This document shows positions 1 to 7,720 of a stretch of DNA of 8,305 bases, in pieces. Positions within the stretch are counted from its first letter, which is position 1. Every line of letters starts with the position of its first letter. Below the pieces are notes generated by a model. The model did no database searches and was not told the origin of the DNA. It worked only from the letters and a program-made list of their open reading frames with translations. The position numbers were made by a program, and so were the translations under genes. The DNA is from Hyphomicrobium sp. Lineage in GTDB: Bacteria > Pseudomonadota > Alphaproteobacteria > Rhizobiales > Hyphomicrobiaceae. Location of the stretch: positions 1-8,305 of the forward strand of contig JAUVPN010000107.1 of NCBI GenBank assembly GCA_030598645.1, written 5' to 3'.

Positions 1-155
1 CCCGCCATATAGGCGCCGGACGATATTCCGGAGACTGATGTTTCGTCGATTTTCGCGCCAAGTGCGGGGAGATTTTGCTTTGTCTTCTCGGCGCAGCCGG
101 TAACCAGGGCTGCTAGCACCAGGAGGGCTGCCGAGAGGCGACGGTGTCGTTTCAT
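1..155 (-). CDS. Putative PHB-depolymerase-like esterase lipoprotein (3' end outside window)
   Basis: Only the first 51 codons are in the window; the frame is open to the left edge. The ATG is at 155-153. The protein begins MKRHRR, followed by a hydrophobic stretch (about residues 7-19) and a lipobox LVTGC with the lipidated cysteine at C21, so it should be a signal-peptidase-II lipoprotein exported across the inner membrane. The residue after the cysteine is Ala, not Asp, which fits outer-membrane sorting. Residues 40-51 read SVSGISSGAYMA. This contains the GxSxG nucleophile elbow (G43-I-S45-S-G47) in the context typical of poly(3-hydroxybutyrate) depolymerase-like alpha/beta hydrolases, where the serine sits close to the N-terminus. 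Substrate cannot be inferred from this fragment. The gene starts 78 bp after the pbpC stop on the same strand, so cotranscription is possible. The nearest purine-rich Shine-Dalgarno-like stretch (GGAG) lies about 14 nt upstream, which is distant. Family assignment is moderate; lipoprotein export is more secure. Confidence 0.68.
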   Translation of the reverse strand, partial: MKRHRRLSAALLVLAALVTGCAEKTKQNLPALGAKIDETSVSGISSGAYMA

Positions 156-233
156 CAGGTTTAGGCTCGCTCCGGCGTTGTGTTAGTTCAAGAGACTAGC
201 CAATCTGCCGGCCACTTGCCATTGCCGGATGTG
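156..233. other. Short intergenic gap between pbpC and the esterase gene
   Basis: This 78-bp spacer holds only a weak dyad, CCGGC/GCCGG at 208-212 and 224-228, with an 11-nt loop and no following T-tract in either direction. I do not call a terminator or a promoter here. Readthrough from pbpC into the esterase gene is therefore plausible but not shown. Confidence 0.6.
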
Positions 234-2420
234 TTACCTTAACCGCACTGTTACGCGGTCGACGCGGCCCTTGGCATCAATCACAGAAAGTTTCGCAAAT
301 CCTCTGCCGGCTGGCTGCCAGGGAACGTAACGCGCGCGGGGATCAGATTGGATAGGTGAGCCATCGACGAGCCACGTTAATGGCAGCACGCCGCCGCGCG
401 CCTTCAACAGGACGGGTGCGTCCTCCTCCAGCGCAACTTCGAGTTCGGCCCGGTCCGGTGGAAAAGCGATATGGACGGGCGGCTCCAAAAACGGGCCCGC
501 GGCCATTTCTTCGCCGCCTTCGCGAAAGCGCCTTAAGGGTGGCGGTAAGTTGGAGCCGTTGGCTGTCTGCAAGGCGCCTACGGGAGGTGCACTCAATGGC
601 TTGCGCCGTTCGCCAAGTCGGGCGAAGGCGTCGAATAGGATTGGAGCAGCAGCGACGCGGCCCAAGAGGCCAGGAGTCGCTGCGCCATCTGGGCGGCCGA
701 CCCAAACCGCGACGGTGTGCCGTCCGTCGTAACCCACGGCCCATGCATCGCGGTAGCCGTAGGAAGTTCCGGTCTTGTAGGCAAGATTCCCCTTCTTGGC
801 ATTGAGCGGTGGCGGTGCGTCCTTGAGGATGTCCGTCACGTACCAAGCTGCGACTGGGAGCAGTACGCGTTTGTCAGGTGGTAGACGTTTTCCCTGAAGC
901 AAAAGCTGTGCGGCGTCGGGTGCTGCTTCGTCACGCCGGTGTCGGAGTGTCGCCGCTTCGCCACCGCGCGCGAGACTTGCATAAAGAATTGTCAGGTCAT
1001 GTAGCGTCAGCCCGACTCCGCCGAGCCCCATCGCAAGAGTAGGTGCCATCCTGCCGGGGAAGGCCGGTTCCACTCCGACATGCCGCAAGCGGCCGGCAAG
1101 CTTGCCAGGGCCAACCGACGCCAGCACTTTGACGGCCGGGATGTTGAGAGACTGCGCCAGTGCCTCGCGGATCGTCACTGTTCCGTGAAAGCTATCGTCG
1201 AAGTTCTTGGGCGCATAGGCACCGAAGCGGACGAGCCGGTCGTCGATCAACGTTTCCGGATGCGCGACCCCCGCTTCGAATGCAAGGCCGTAGATCAACG
1301 GCTTCAAAGTGGAGCCCGGTGAGCGCACGGCGGTCGTCATATCGATAGCGCCAAAGCGCTTCGCGTCGAGGTAGTCCGCCGAGCCGACATGCGCGATGAT
1401 CTCATTCGTCCTGTGGTCAACAGCCAGAATGGCGGCCGACAGGTTCTGACCCAGCAATTTCGCCCGCTCTTGAGAAAGCGCTTCCAGCGCTGCCTGCACG
1501 CTCCGGTCGATGGTCAGTCGATGTACCCTCTTCGTCTTGGTTGCTAGAACTTCTATTTCAGCGAGATGCGCAGCGTGCTTGGGGAAAGAGCGCCGGCCGT
1601 GAGGCACCGGCTCACCCTGCGCGCGCGCCGCTTCTGCTTGCGAGATGACACCGGCTTGCACCATGCGTTCAAGAACGCGATTGCGCGCGGCGCGTGCCGC
1701 GTGCGGACTTCGATCGGGCCGGCGGGATTCGGGCGACTGTGGCAGCGCCACAAGCAGGGCTGCCTCGCCGATCGAAAGTCGCTGCGGCTCCTTGCCGAAA
1801 TAGGCCAGCGAGGCGGCTCGTACGCCTTCGATATTGCCGCCAAATGGCGCCAGCTGGAGATAAAGCTTAAGGATTTGTGGCTTAGTTAGGTGCCGCTCGA
1901 GCTGAAATGCGCGCAAAATCTGCGCCAGCTTCGCACTGGCTGTGCGCTCATGGCGGCCCTCGATGAGGCGAGCAAGCTGCATCGTGAGCGTGGACCCGCC
2001 GGAGACGATGTGACCGTTGTGAACGAGCTGCCACGCCGCCCGCATCAGAGCACGAGCATCGATGCCAGGGTGAGAGTAGAAGCGCTTGTCCTCAAACGCC
2101 ATGAGCATTGCAAGGTAGCGCTCGTCGACCTTTTCCGGCGAAATGGGGAGCCGCCAGCGGCCTTCTTGGGTGGTAAAGGCGCGCAAGAGTTGGTCTTGGC
2201 GGTCGAGCACAATGGTTGAGACTTCGCGGACCTTGTCAAGCTTTGGTGGCCCGAGACGGTCAACGGCGACGTGGAGCGCGACCCTAGCGGCGCCAAGCAC
2301 GACAGCGCTGCCGCACATCGAAAGTGCGAACCAGAGCGTGGCCTTGTGACGCCACGATCTGGCAGTGTCGCCCCTTCCTCGCGCAGCGAAGGTCGCCAAG
2401 CGTGTGAGGCTAGTTAGCAT
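234..2420 (-). CDS. pbpC: Penicillin-binding protein 1C, bifunctional transglycosylase/transpeptidase
   Basis: Class A PBP of 728 residues (E. coli PbpC is about 770) that polymerises and cross-links peptidoglycan on the periplasmic face of the inner membrane. A basic N-terminus and one membrane segment (about residues 28-50) give a type II topology. The GT51 domain (about 75-260) shows EDKRFYSHPG with catalytic E110, GGSTLTMQLAR at 141-151, the second glutamate at E175, and PFGGNIEG at 192-199. The transpeptidase domain (about 325-600) has the SxxK nucleophile S370-TLK373, S424-L-N426 and K549-T-G-T552. Residues about 645-728 match the C-terminal BiPBP_C domain, with LTWLVDG at 681-687. The ATG at 2420-2418 overlaps the A2M stop by 11 bp, with GAGCAGG 9 nt upstream as a modest ribosome site. 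The next internal Met (residue 35) would cut into the membrane helix, so the upstream start is preferred. The TAA stop is at 236-234. Motif order and the A2M partner upstream distinguish it from PBP1A/1B. Confidence 0.96.
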   Translation of the reverse strand: MLTSLTRLATFAARGRGDTARSWRHKATLWFALSMCGSAVVLGAARVALHVAVDRLGPPKLDKVREVSTIVLDRQDQLLRAFTTQEGRWRLPISPEKVDERYLAMLMAFEDKRFYSHPGIDARALMRAAWQLVHNGHIVSGGSTLTMQLARLIEGRHERTASAKLAQILRAFQLERHLTKPQILKLYLQLAPFGGNIEGVRAASLAYFGKEPQRLSIGEAALLVALPQSPESRRPDRSPHAARAARNRVLERMVQAGVISQAEAARAQGEPVPHGRRSFPKHAAHLAEIEVLATKTKRVHRLTIDRSVQAALEALSQERAKLLGQNLSAAILAVDHRTNEIIAHVGSADYLDAKRFGAIDMTTAVRSPGSTLKPLIYGLAFEAGVAHPETLIDDRLVRFGAYAPKNFDDSFHGTVTIREALAQSLNIPAVKVLASVGPGKLAGRLRHVGVEPAFPGRMAPTLAMGLGGVGLTLHDLTILYASLARGGEAATLRHRRDEAAPDAAQLLLQGKRLPPDKRVLLPVAAWYVTDILKDAPPPLNAKKGNLAYKTGTSYGYRDAWAVGYDGRHTVAVWVGRPDGAATPGLLGRVAAAPILFDAFARLGERRKPLSAPPVGALQTANGSNLPPPLRRFREGGEEMAAGPFLEPPVHIAFPPDRAELEVALEEDAPVLLKARGGVLPLTWLVDGSPIQSDPRARYVPWQPAGRGFAKLSVIDAKGRVDRVTVRLR

Positions 2421-5400
2421 CGCTAATAGCCTGCTCGTTCGCCGTCACAATGAGCTCGCCAGCTGCGGTTCTCGCGTAGCGTTCGGGCCGGTACATATCT
2501 TCTACCGTAGCAGCGGGGTGCACGAATGTGCCAGGTGTGACTGCGCGCACAACGTAGGCGATCACGGTAGATTTACCCGAGGCCTTTTCACCATTTGCCC
2601 GACCCAAATTTCGATTTTCTGAGCCGCGTCCGAAATCGAAGGCTGCGACGAGTCGGTCATCGCGGAACTCACGATGTTCGGGACTGAGTGAAGTCTTAAG
2701 CCAGCTCAGTGACGCGATATCGCCACTATGGACCAGCCGCGGGTTCTCAATCTCGAACCCGGCAGGCAGGTGATCAACCAACAGTACGCGACCGGTCAGG
2801 TCATTTGACTGTAGCTTCACGACGGCAACTAAGCGGTCATTTTGGTTCACTTCGCTACGGCCGCCGGTCGCGCTTGCCAGTTCGACGGGCGCTCCATCGA
2901 GAGTGTAGTAGCTGCGTTCGATCGTGAAACCCTTCGATGCTGGTGGCTCAGGCGTTAGCGCGGCGCCCATCACCGTCACGACCGTATCGACAGGTGTGTC
3001 GCTGTCATTGGTTACAACTAGCGGATCGGCGACAAGTGCGTCAGCTGCTAATGACCGCATGAGCGAGCCAACCACCGGCGCGCCGTCGACGACGAGCTTT
3101 GTTTGGCTCGCCCGTTCGCTTAGCGCATTCGCGGCTAACAACATCCAAGCCTGCTCCTGCGTTGAGGTGTAAGTGCGCGAAGAGTAGGCCTTGGCGATTA
3201 CGTCGGCGAGGCGCGGAGCTTCCGCCTTCGCGACTCCCGTTTCTACGGCAAGCGTTACCAACGCCGCGCTGTCGCGCAAGTTGGAGCCGTAATCAACCCG
3301 ATAAACTTGCTTTGCTGGTTGATTGATGGGCGCATTGATTTTTGCAAGGGCTGCCCGAAATGATGCTTGAGCGCGCGTCTTATCGCCCATCATTGCCAGC
3401 GCCGCACCGAGCTGAGCTTGTGCTAACGGCGTTGCGAAGCGATCGAGGCGCGTGTCCGCATAGTAACGCAGCTCGCCAATAGGTGCCCGGCCGTTGCGCG
3501 CCAGGACGTAAAGCGCATAGGCCCGGTCTTCGCCACCCTTTTTAAGGTCTGGCGCATAGTTGATGTAATTTTGCAGTCGGTCGAGGGCTTGGGAAAAGCC
3601 GAGCGGGTTGACCTTGAACCCTTGCTCCTTTGCGCGCGTGAGGAAGTCGCCAACGTAGCTCGTCAGCCACATGTTGGCGTTGTGTGGTCCCCAAGAGCCA
3701 AAAGCACCCGAGCTATCCTGCATCTCGAATACCCGATCAATAGATTGCTGCACGCGCTCTTTTAGTTCCTTGTCAGTGGCGATGCCGAGTTGGGCTGCGA
3801 CCGCATTGGCATAAACTAGCGGTAGCGCGCGGCTCACCGTTTGCTCGGCGCAACCATAAGGGTAGCGGTCGAGTGCCGTGAGCAGTCCGGGTACATCGAA
3901 TGCGGCCGTCGGTCCTACACTTAAGGTGACATGCGTGCGACCCGGAATCAGACCATGCACAAGGTCCGGGGACAATGTAATGTTGCCGCCATTGGCCTTT
4001 AACGACGTTACCGTTGTGCGTTTGATGTCGCCGGCTGGCGGCTTGACGTCAAATGTCAAATGGCGTGTGACGTTGATTGCGCCAGGACCGGTGACACGAA
4101 TGTCGTAGGCAAGCTCTCCGACTTTAGTCGGCTTGATGCGAATGGCTTGCGAGCGGCGCTCGCCGGCCTTCAAGTTAATTACGCCCGCATATATCGTTTC
4201 CTCAGCCTTAGAGACCTCAAGAGAGTAGAGTGCAGGGGCCCCTTCAACATTGTGAATAGCAATATTCAAGCGAGCTTCATCGCCCAGCGTTAGGAAGCGC
4301 GGGCCGGATGCTGTCAGGGCCACTGCATCGCGCACGATTACGTCGCGCGATGCATGGCCAAGTTTTCCGGCAGTCCACGCGACCGCCATGACGCGCACGG
4401 TTCCGTTGAAATCAGGCAGATCGAATTCGACCTTTGCTTTGCCCTCAGCATCAACTTTCACGATACCGGAGAACAGCGCCACGGTGTTCTCAACCGGCGG
4501 GCTACCTCTCATACTCATACCAGTCCCGCCATCGCCTCCCGTGCGCAAAGAGCCTCGTTCCGCGCGCATACCGTCGATCAGCCGACCATAGAAGTCTCGG
4601 ATCTCAAGCCCCATACGGCGCTGGGCATAGAACCAGCTTTCTGGCGCGGGGACCTTAAAGCGTGTCAGATTGAGAATACCGAGGTCAACGGCCGCAAGTG
4701 TGATGCGCGCACTCTCGCCGCTCTCAAGACCAGTGACGTTTACCGGCACGGTTAGCATCGTCCCAGAATTGATCTTCTCGGCTGTGTCGAGCGTAACGTG
4801 AAGCGTGTTTGCCGACTGGTCGAGCCCTAACCACTGCACACCGATGGCGCGGCTCGGCATACGCTTCAAGCGCTCGTCCATCGGACGATAGAGCACTGCC
4901 GTGACGTATGCGCCGGGCCCCCAGTTATCGCCAATTGTTACGTCCACCTCCGCGCCACCTTCGGCGACGTCCACTTGCTGCATGGACAACAAACCACTGG
5001 ACAGCACGGCAATAAGCGCCTTTCCCCCCGTCTTGGTCTCGATGCGTAGCTTGGCGGTGTCGCCCGGTTTGTAGTTGGCGCGGTCGAGTGCGACGTTGAG
5101 GATTTCTGGGCTCTCGGCATCCTTACTGGTGGTGTGCCAGCCAGCATTGAAGGCGACACTTGAGGCTGGGCCGCTTGGGTCAGCCGACGCTACCTCAATC
5201 CGGTAGCGGCCATAGCTCAGGCGTGCTTCGATTTTTGCAGGTGCGTCGTTGGCCGTCGTGGCGATCGTCCCACCCGCCACCTTGCGTGTGAGCGTCACCG
5301 GCTCATAGTTCCACCGGCCATCGCGGCGATACCACTGCCAGTTCATATCTAGCCGCACAACATGCCAATTGAGGTCAGGGGAATCAGTGCGCTGGCTCTT

Positions 5401-7707
5401 ACCGTCCAGCATGATGACATCGAAAGCTGCCGTCTGGTTTTCATCCAGTTCTTGTTCTTTGAACAGCGGCTTGATGCCGATGCGCGGCTCGCGCAGGTCG
5501 ACAGGAATAGTCACATTGCGCTCGACCGTGCGCCCACCAGTTTCGCGGAGGCGCAGCATTACTGTCGCCTCGAGCGGCATGGCCGTGCGTGTGACAGGCG
5601 GCAGCGTCACGGCGATGTCGGCTTTGCCTTGGACGTCGGTCGTTGCCTTCGCGTCGAGCGGCTTTCGTACGGGATTGATCCGCTCAGTCGCCTTACCGAA
5701 TTTGTAGCCGGGATAACCCGCTATGCCCTTTTCCGAGGGTTTGACGATGATATCGCCATCGATGGAGAGATCTGCGGCGGGCGGGCCATAAAGGTACCGT
5801 CCCACCGCTCTTATGGTCTGTGTTTCCTTTGGTGAGAGGGCGGCGGTAGGTGGCTCCAGCGTCAGGTCGAGACGTTCGGGTAGGAAGTCCTCGACCAGGA
5901 AAGATACTTGTGTGATCGGATCGCTTTGGGGATCGGTGTGCAGCTTTGCGCGCCAGGTTCCGGTCATGGCACCACTACTGAGCGTCGTGGTGACGTCGCG
6001 GCCGCCCAGGCCTTCGTCGATCAGTGTGAATCGGCGATGCTCGACACCGTCGGGACGCGAGACAATCAAGATGACGGGAAGTGTCGCGGCCTTTCCAGCC
6101 TTGTCGCGCACCAACGCGGCGATGTGCACATCCTCGCCGGGCCGGTAAACGCCGCGCTCGGTATAAAGGTAGGCGTCGAGCGGACCTGGAGCCTCTCGGC
6201 CCTTCACACCATGGTCGGTCAGGTCGAAAGCGCCGGACGTGAGATCAAGGAATGCGTACTCGCCGCTGTCGTTTTCGGCTACGAGTAACGCTGGCTGTAG
6301 GCCACCCTCACCACGTGTCAGGCCTGCTTCGAAGCGGGCATACCCATTGGTATCCGACTTGGTCGTGCCGAGAATCTCATTGTTACGAGCAATGAGCTTG
6401 ACACTGACGCCCGCCGTCGGGCGGGCGTCCGCCAATGAACGTACAAACGCGTGCACGCCGCCGTTGCCGGAAAAAACAGTCAACCCAAGGTCGGAAACGA
6501 TGAACCACTGCGTAGCTTCATTGTAGTAATCATCGCGTGATTTTTGCGTGGGTTTTGCAATCGCTACATAGACGCCAGGCCTCAATTGGCCGACCGCATC
6601 TGTCACCGGTAGAGCTGCGGTCACCTCCTCGTTGAGCTTGGAGGGCACGTCCATTTTTCCGGCAAACACGCGCTGGCCTGAGTATTTCTTTATCTTGTTG
6701 ATCTCCCAACTGGAGAGCTGGCGTTGGAAGTCGCCCCTATCGAGCGCGCCGATCAGGTTGCGGTCGCCGATGCGATAAACCTCAATCTCCACTTTGTTTG
6801 TATTTACGGAGACGAGCGGGATCCCCTGCTGTCCGCGGCTCGGCAGAACGTAGTTTCTTCCCGAAAAACGCACGAACGGCTTGCGGTCAGGCACATAAAC
6901 AGCGACTGCGATATTCTTCTGCAAATCTTCATCAACGTCGGAGGGCAAACCAGCGCGCAGTTGCACCTCATAGCGTTGGCCGTGCGCTAAGCCATTAATG
7001 CACAGTTGCTTACCTTCTGCCGCCACCCCTTCGGGGTCTTTGCCATCGACGGAAATAAACTTTGCGAAGTCAATCTGGCCTTGCGACAGCCTCTCCGAGA
7101 ATTGCAGGCACAGGCGGGGGGAGACCGTTTCCGACTCCGTTTTGTAATTGGTCATGCGGAAGCCGCGCTCGGCACGCAGATTCCCATATGCTGCGCGAAC
7201 TTGGCCGTTTTCGCTCAAAGCAAGGCTCGCTTTCAGCGCATCGATGGCGGGGCGCCAATAGGAGCGCCTACGCAATGCGGCGCCAAGCACGGCGAGCGCG
7301 CGCGCTTTCTGCACGGTATTTTTCGCGCGCTGGTAGGCCAGGTAAGCCGCACCAGACGCATTGACTGGCAAGTCGTAGCGCTCACTGCCCTTGTTGGGAT
7401 CAATCCGAACGGCTAGCAGGGCACGGGAAAGTCCGATCCATCCTTCAACATTCTTGTCGTCCGCGACGACCGCAGCTGCATATGCACGCGTCGCTGCACG
7501 CGGGTTATTGGCTAACGCGCTGCTGCCAGCGGTCTCCAGTTCGGCAGAGGTCTTCGTGCTAGTCGTCCAGTTTTCGCGCAAATATTTTTCATAGCGCTTT
7601 GCGTCTCTTTCGACGCCTTGGTGCGTGAAAAGTCGTTCCTGAGCGCTGGCGTTTATGACGGGAATAACAAGAAAAAAAGCGAGCAGAACTTGTGCGAAAA
7701 ATCGCAT
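2410..7707 (-). CDS. Secreted alpha-2-macroglobulin family protease trap (YfhM type, CAEQ thioester)
   Basis: Periplasmic protease inhibitor of 1765 residues. Such proteins bait an invading protease, are cleaved, then trap it covalently through a thioester. The signal peptide covers residues 1-22 (cleavage ASA/Q) with no lipobox cysteine. Residues about 52-180 look like two or more TPR-type helical repeats. Macroglobulin domains follow: YTERGVYRPGE (515-525) and FLVEDFLPERLDL (603-615) mark the A2M_N region, about 870-1040 fits the bait-region domain, and a Gly/Arg/Met-rich bait loop lies at about 1044-1072. ALFSGIV to FDLPDFNGTVRVMAVAW (1077-1111) is the conserved A2M core. The thioester C1286-A-E-Q1289 opens the thioester domain (about 1265-1545), and the C-terminal receptor-like domain (about 1590-1750) contains YTLDGAPVELA. 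The only cysteines I see are C200, C236 and C1286. The ATG at 7707-7705 was chosen because it begins a perfect signal peptide and has GAAGG 8 nt upstream; an in-frame ATG at 7776 adds 23 polar residues and lacks a well-spaced ribosome site. The gene overlaps pbpC, its usual partner. E. coli YfhM is shorter (about 1650) and is a lipoprotein. Confidence 0.95.
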   Translation of the reverse strand: MRFFAQVLLAFFLVIPVINASAQERLFTHQGVERDAKRYEKYLRENWTTSTKTSAELETAGSSALANNPRAATRAYAAAVVADDKNVEGWIGLSRALLAVRIDPNKGSERYDLPVNASGAAYLAYQRAKNTVQKARALAVLGAALRRRSYWRPAIDALKASLALSENGQVRAAYGNLRAERGFRMTNYKTESETVSPRLCLQFSERLSQGQIDFAKFISVDGKDPEGVAAEGKQLCINGLAHGQRYEVQLRAGLPSDVDEDLQKNIAVAVYVPDRKPFVRFSGRNYVLPSRGQQGIPLVSVNTNKVEIEVYRIGDRNLIGALDRGDFQRQLSSWEINKIKKYSGQRVFAGKMDVPSKLNEEVTAALPVTDAVGQLRPGVYVAIAKPTQKSRDDYYNEATQWFIVSDLGLTVFSGNGGVHAFVRSLADARPTAGVSVKLIARNNEILGTTKSDTNGYARFEAGLTRGEGGLQPALLVAENDSGEYAFLDLTSGAFDLTDHGVKGREAPGPLDAYLYTERGVYRPGEDVHIAALVRDKAGKAATLPVILIVSRPDGVEHRRFTLIDEGLGGRDVTTTLSSGAMTGTWRAKLHTDPQSDPITQVSFLVEDFLPERLDLTLEPPTAALSPKETQTIRAVGRYLYGPPAADLSIDGDIIVKPSEKGIAGYPGYKFGKATERINPVRKPLDAKATTDVQGKADIAVTLPPVTRTAMPLEATVMLRLRETGGRTVERNVTIPVDLREPRIGIKPLFKEQELDENQTAAFDVIMLDGKSQRTDSPDLNWHVVRLDMNWQWYRRDGRWNYEPVTLTRKVAGGTIATTANDAPAKIEARLSYGRYRIEVASADPSGPASSVAFNAGWHTTSKDAESPEILNVALDRANYKPGDTAKLRIETKTGGKALIAVLSSGLLSMQQVDVAEGGAEVDVTIGDNWGPGAYVTAVLYRPMDERLKRMPSRAIGVQWLGLDQSANTLHVTLDTAEKINSGTMLTVPVNVTGLESGESARITLAAVDLGILNLTRFKVPAPESWFYAQRRMGLEIRDFYGRLIDGMRAERGSLRTGGDGGTGMSMRGSPPVENTVALFSGIVKVDAEGKAKVEFDLPDFNGTVRVMAVAWTAGKLGHASRDVIVRDAVALTASGPRFLTLGDEARLNIAIHNVEGAPALYSLEVSKAEETIYAGVINLKAGERRSQAIRIKPTKVGELAYDIRVTGPGAINVTRHLTFDVKPPAGDIKRTTVTSLKANGGNITLSPDLVHGLIPGRTHVTLSVGPTAAFDVPGLLTALDRYPYGCAEQTVSRALPLVYANAVAAQLGIATDKELKERVQQSIDRVFEMQDSSGAFGSWGPHNANMWLTSYVGDFLTRAKEQGFKVNPLGFSQALDRLQNYINYAPDLKKGGEDRAYALYVLARNGRAPIGELRYYADTRLDRFATPLAQAQLGAALAMMGDKTRAQASFRAALAKINAPINQPAKQVYRVDYGSNLRDSAALVTLAVETGVAKAEAPRLADVIAKAYSSRTYTSTQEQAWMLLAANALSERASQTKLVVDGAPVVGSLMRSLAADALVADPLVVTNDSDTPVDTVVTVMGAALTPEPPASKGFTIERSYYTLDGAPVELASATGGRSEVNQNDRLVAVVKLQSNDLTGRVLLVDHLPAGFEIENPRLVHSGDIASLSWLKTSLSPEHREFRDDRLVAAFDFGRGSENRNLGRANGEKASGKSTVIAYVVRAVTPGTFVHPAATVEDMYRPERYARTAAGELIVTANEQAISDAN
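3073..3915 (-). other. Thioester domain of the A2M protein
   Basis: This stretch encodes residues about 1265-1545. It begins shortly before the thioester Cys and has the helical, Ala-rich character of the alpha/alpha-toroid that carries the thioester in this superfamily. Conserved landmarks visible are LDRYPYGCAEQ (1279-1289), GAFGSWG (1334-1340) and EQAWMLLAANAL (1518-1529). Boundaries are estimates by eye. Confidence 0.75.
3841..3852 (-). other. Codons of the CAEQ thioester motif
   Basis: The minus strand reads TGC GCC GAG CAA, encoding C1286, A1287, E1288 and Q1289. In this family the Cys and Gln side chains form an internal thioester that bonds covalently to an attacking protease. Its presence places the protein with the thioester-bearing YfhM type, not the MagD/YfaS type that lacks it. 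Confidence 0.93.
4492..4578 (-). other. Probable bait region of the A2M protein
   Basis: These codons specify residues about 1044-1072. The segment is rich in Gly, Arg, Met and Ser, appears unstructured, and sits immediately before the conserved core beginning TVALFSG. That is where the bait loop lies in bacterial A2Ms. Several Arg residues (1048, 1051, 1055, 1067) could serve trypsin-like enzymes, and Met/Leu residues could serve elastase- or subtilisin-like enzymes. The exact limits are inferred. Confidence 0.65.
7168..7554 (-). other. TPR-like helical region near the A2M N-terminus
   Basis: This covers residues about 52-180. Two stretches fit the TPR spacing of small and aromatic residues: about 61-98 (the AATRAYAAAV helix followed by VEGWIGLSRALL) and about 135-172 (ALAVLGAALRRRSYW then AIDALKASLAL). 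This precedes the first macroglobulin-type beta-rich segment and is absent from the basic E. coli YfhM plan as I know it. It may be a partner-binding module. Repeat boundaries are by eye. Confidence 0.55.
7642..7707 (-). other. Sec signal peptide of A2M (signal peptidase I type)
   Basis: Residues 1-22 consist of a short start with R2, a hydrophobic core from F3 to I18, and the cleavage box A20-S21-A22. There is no cysteine in the first 199 residues, so the protein cannot be lipidated at the N-terminus like E. coli YfhM. The mature protein should be soluble in the periplasm. Confidence 0.85.
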
Positions 7708-7713
7708 GGGTGG

Positions 7714-7720
7714 CACCTTC
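7714..7720 (-). promoter_or_regulatory. Shine-Dalgarno site of the A2M gene
   Basis: The minus strand reads GAAGGTG, with 8 nt between GAAGG and the ATG at 7707. This spacing is good and helps decide the start in favour of 7707 over the in-frame ATG at 7776. Confidence 0.75.

Noticed and set aside
208..228. CCGGC/GCCGG dyad after pbpC as a terminator
   Set aside because: The stem is only 5 bp, the loop is 11 nt, and no T-tract follows on either strand.
343..846. Minus-strand open frame of 167 codons inside pbpC
   Set aside because: It is Arg-rich, low in normal protein character and out of frame with the PBP1C transpeptidase domain, which accounts fully for this DNA.
5362..5835. Plus-strand open frame of 157 codons inside A2M, with similar ones at 7006-7416, 4354-4755 and 5908-6288
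   Set aside because: They are antisense shadows of a strongly supported coding frame in moderately GC-rich DNA, with no recognisable protein features.
2410..7707. A2M as the thioester-less MagD/YfaS type belonging to a mag operon
   Set aside because: The CAEQ thioester is intact, pbpC is the partner, and no magA-F-like genes are visible.
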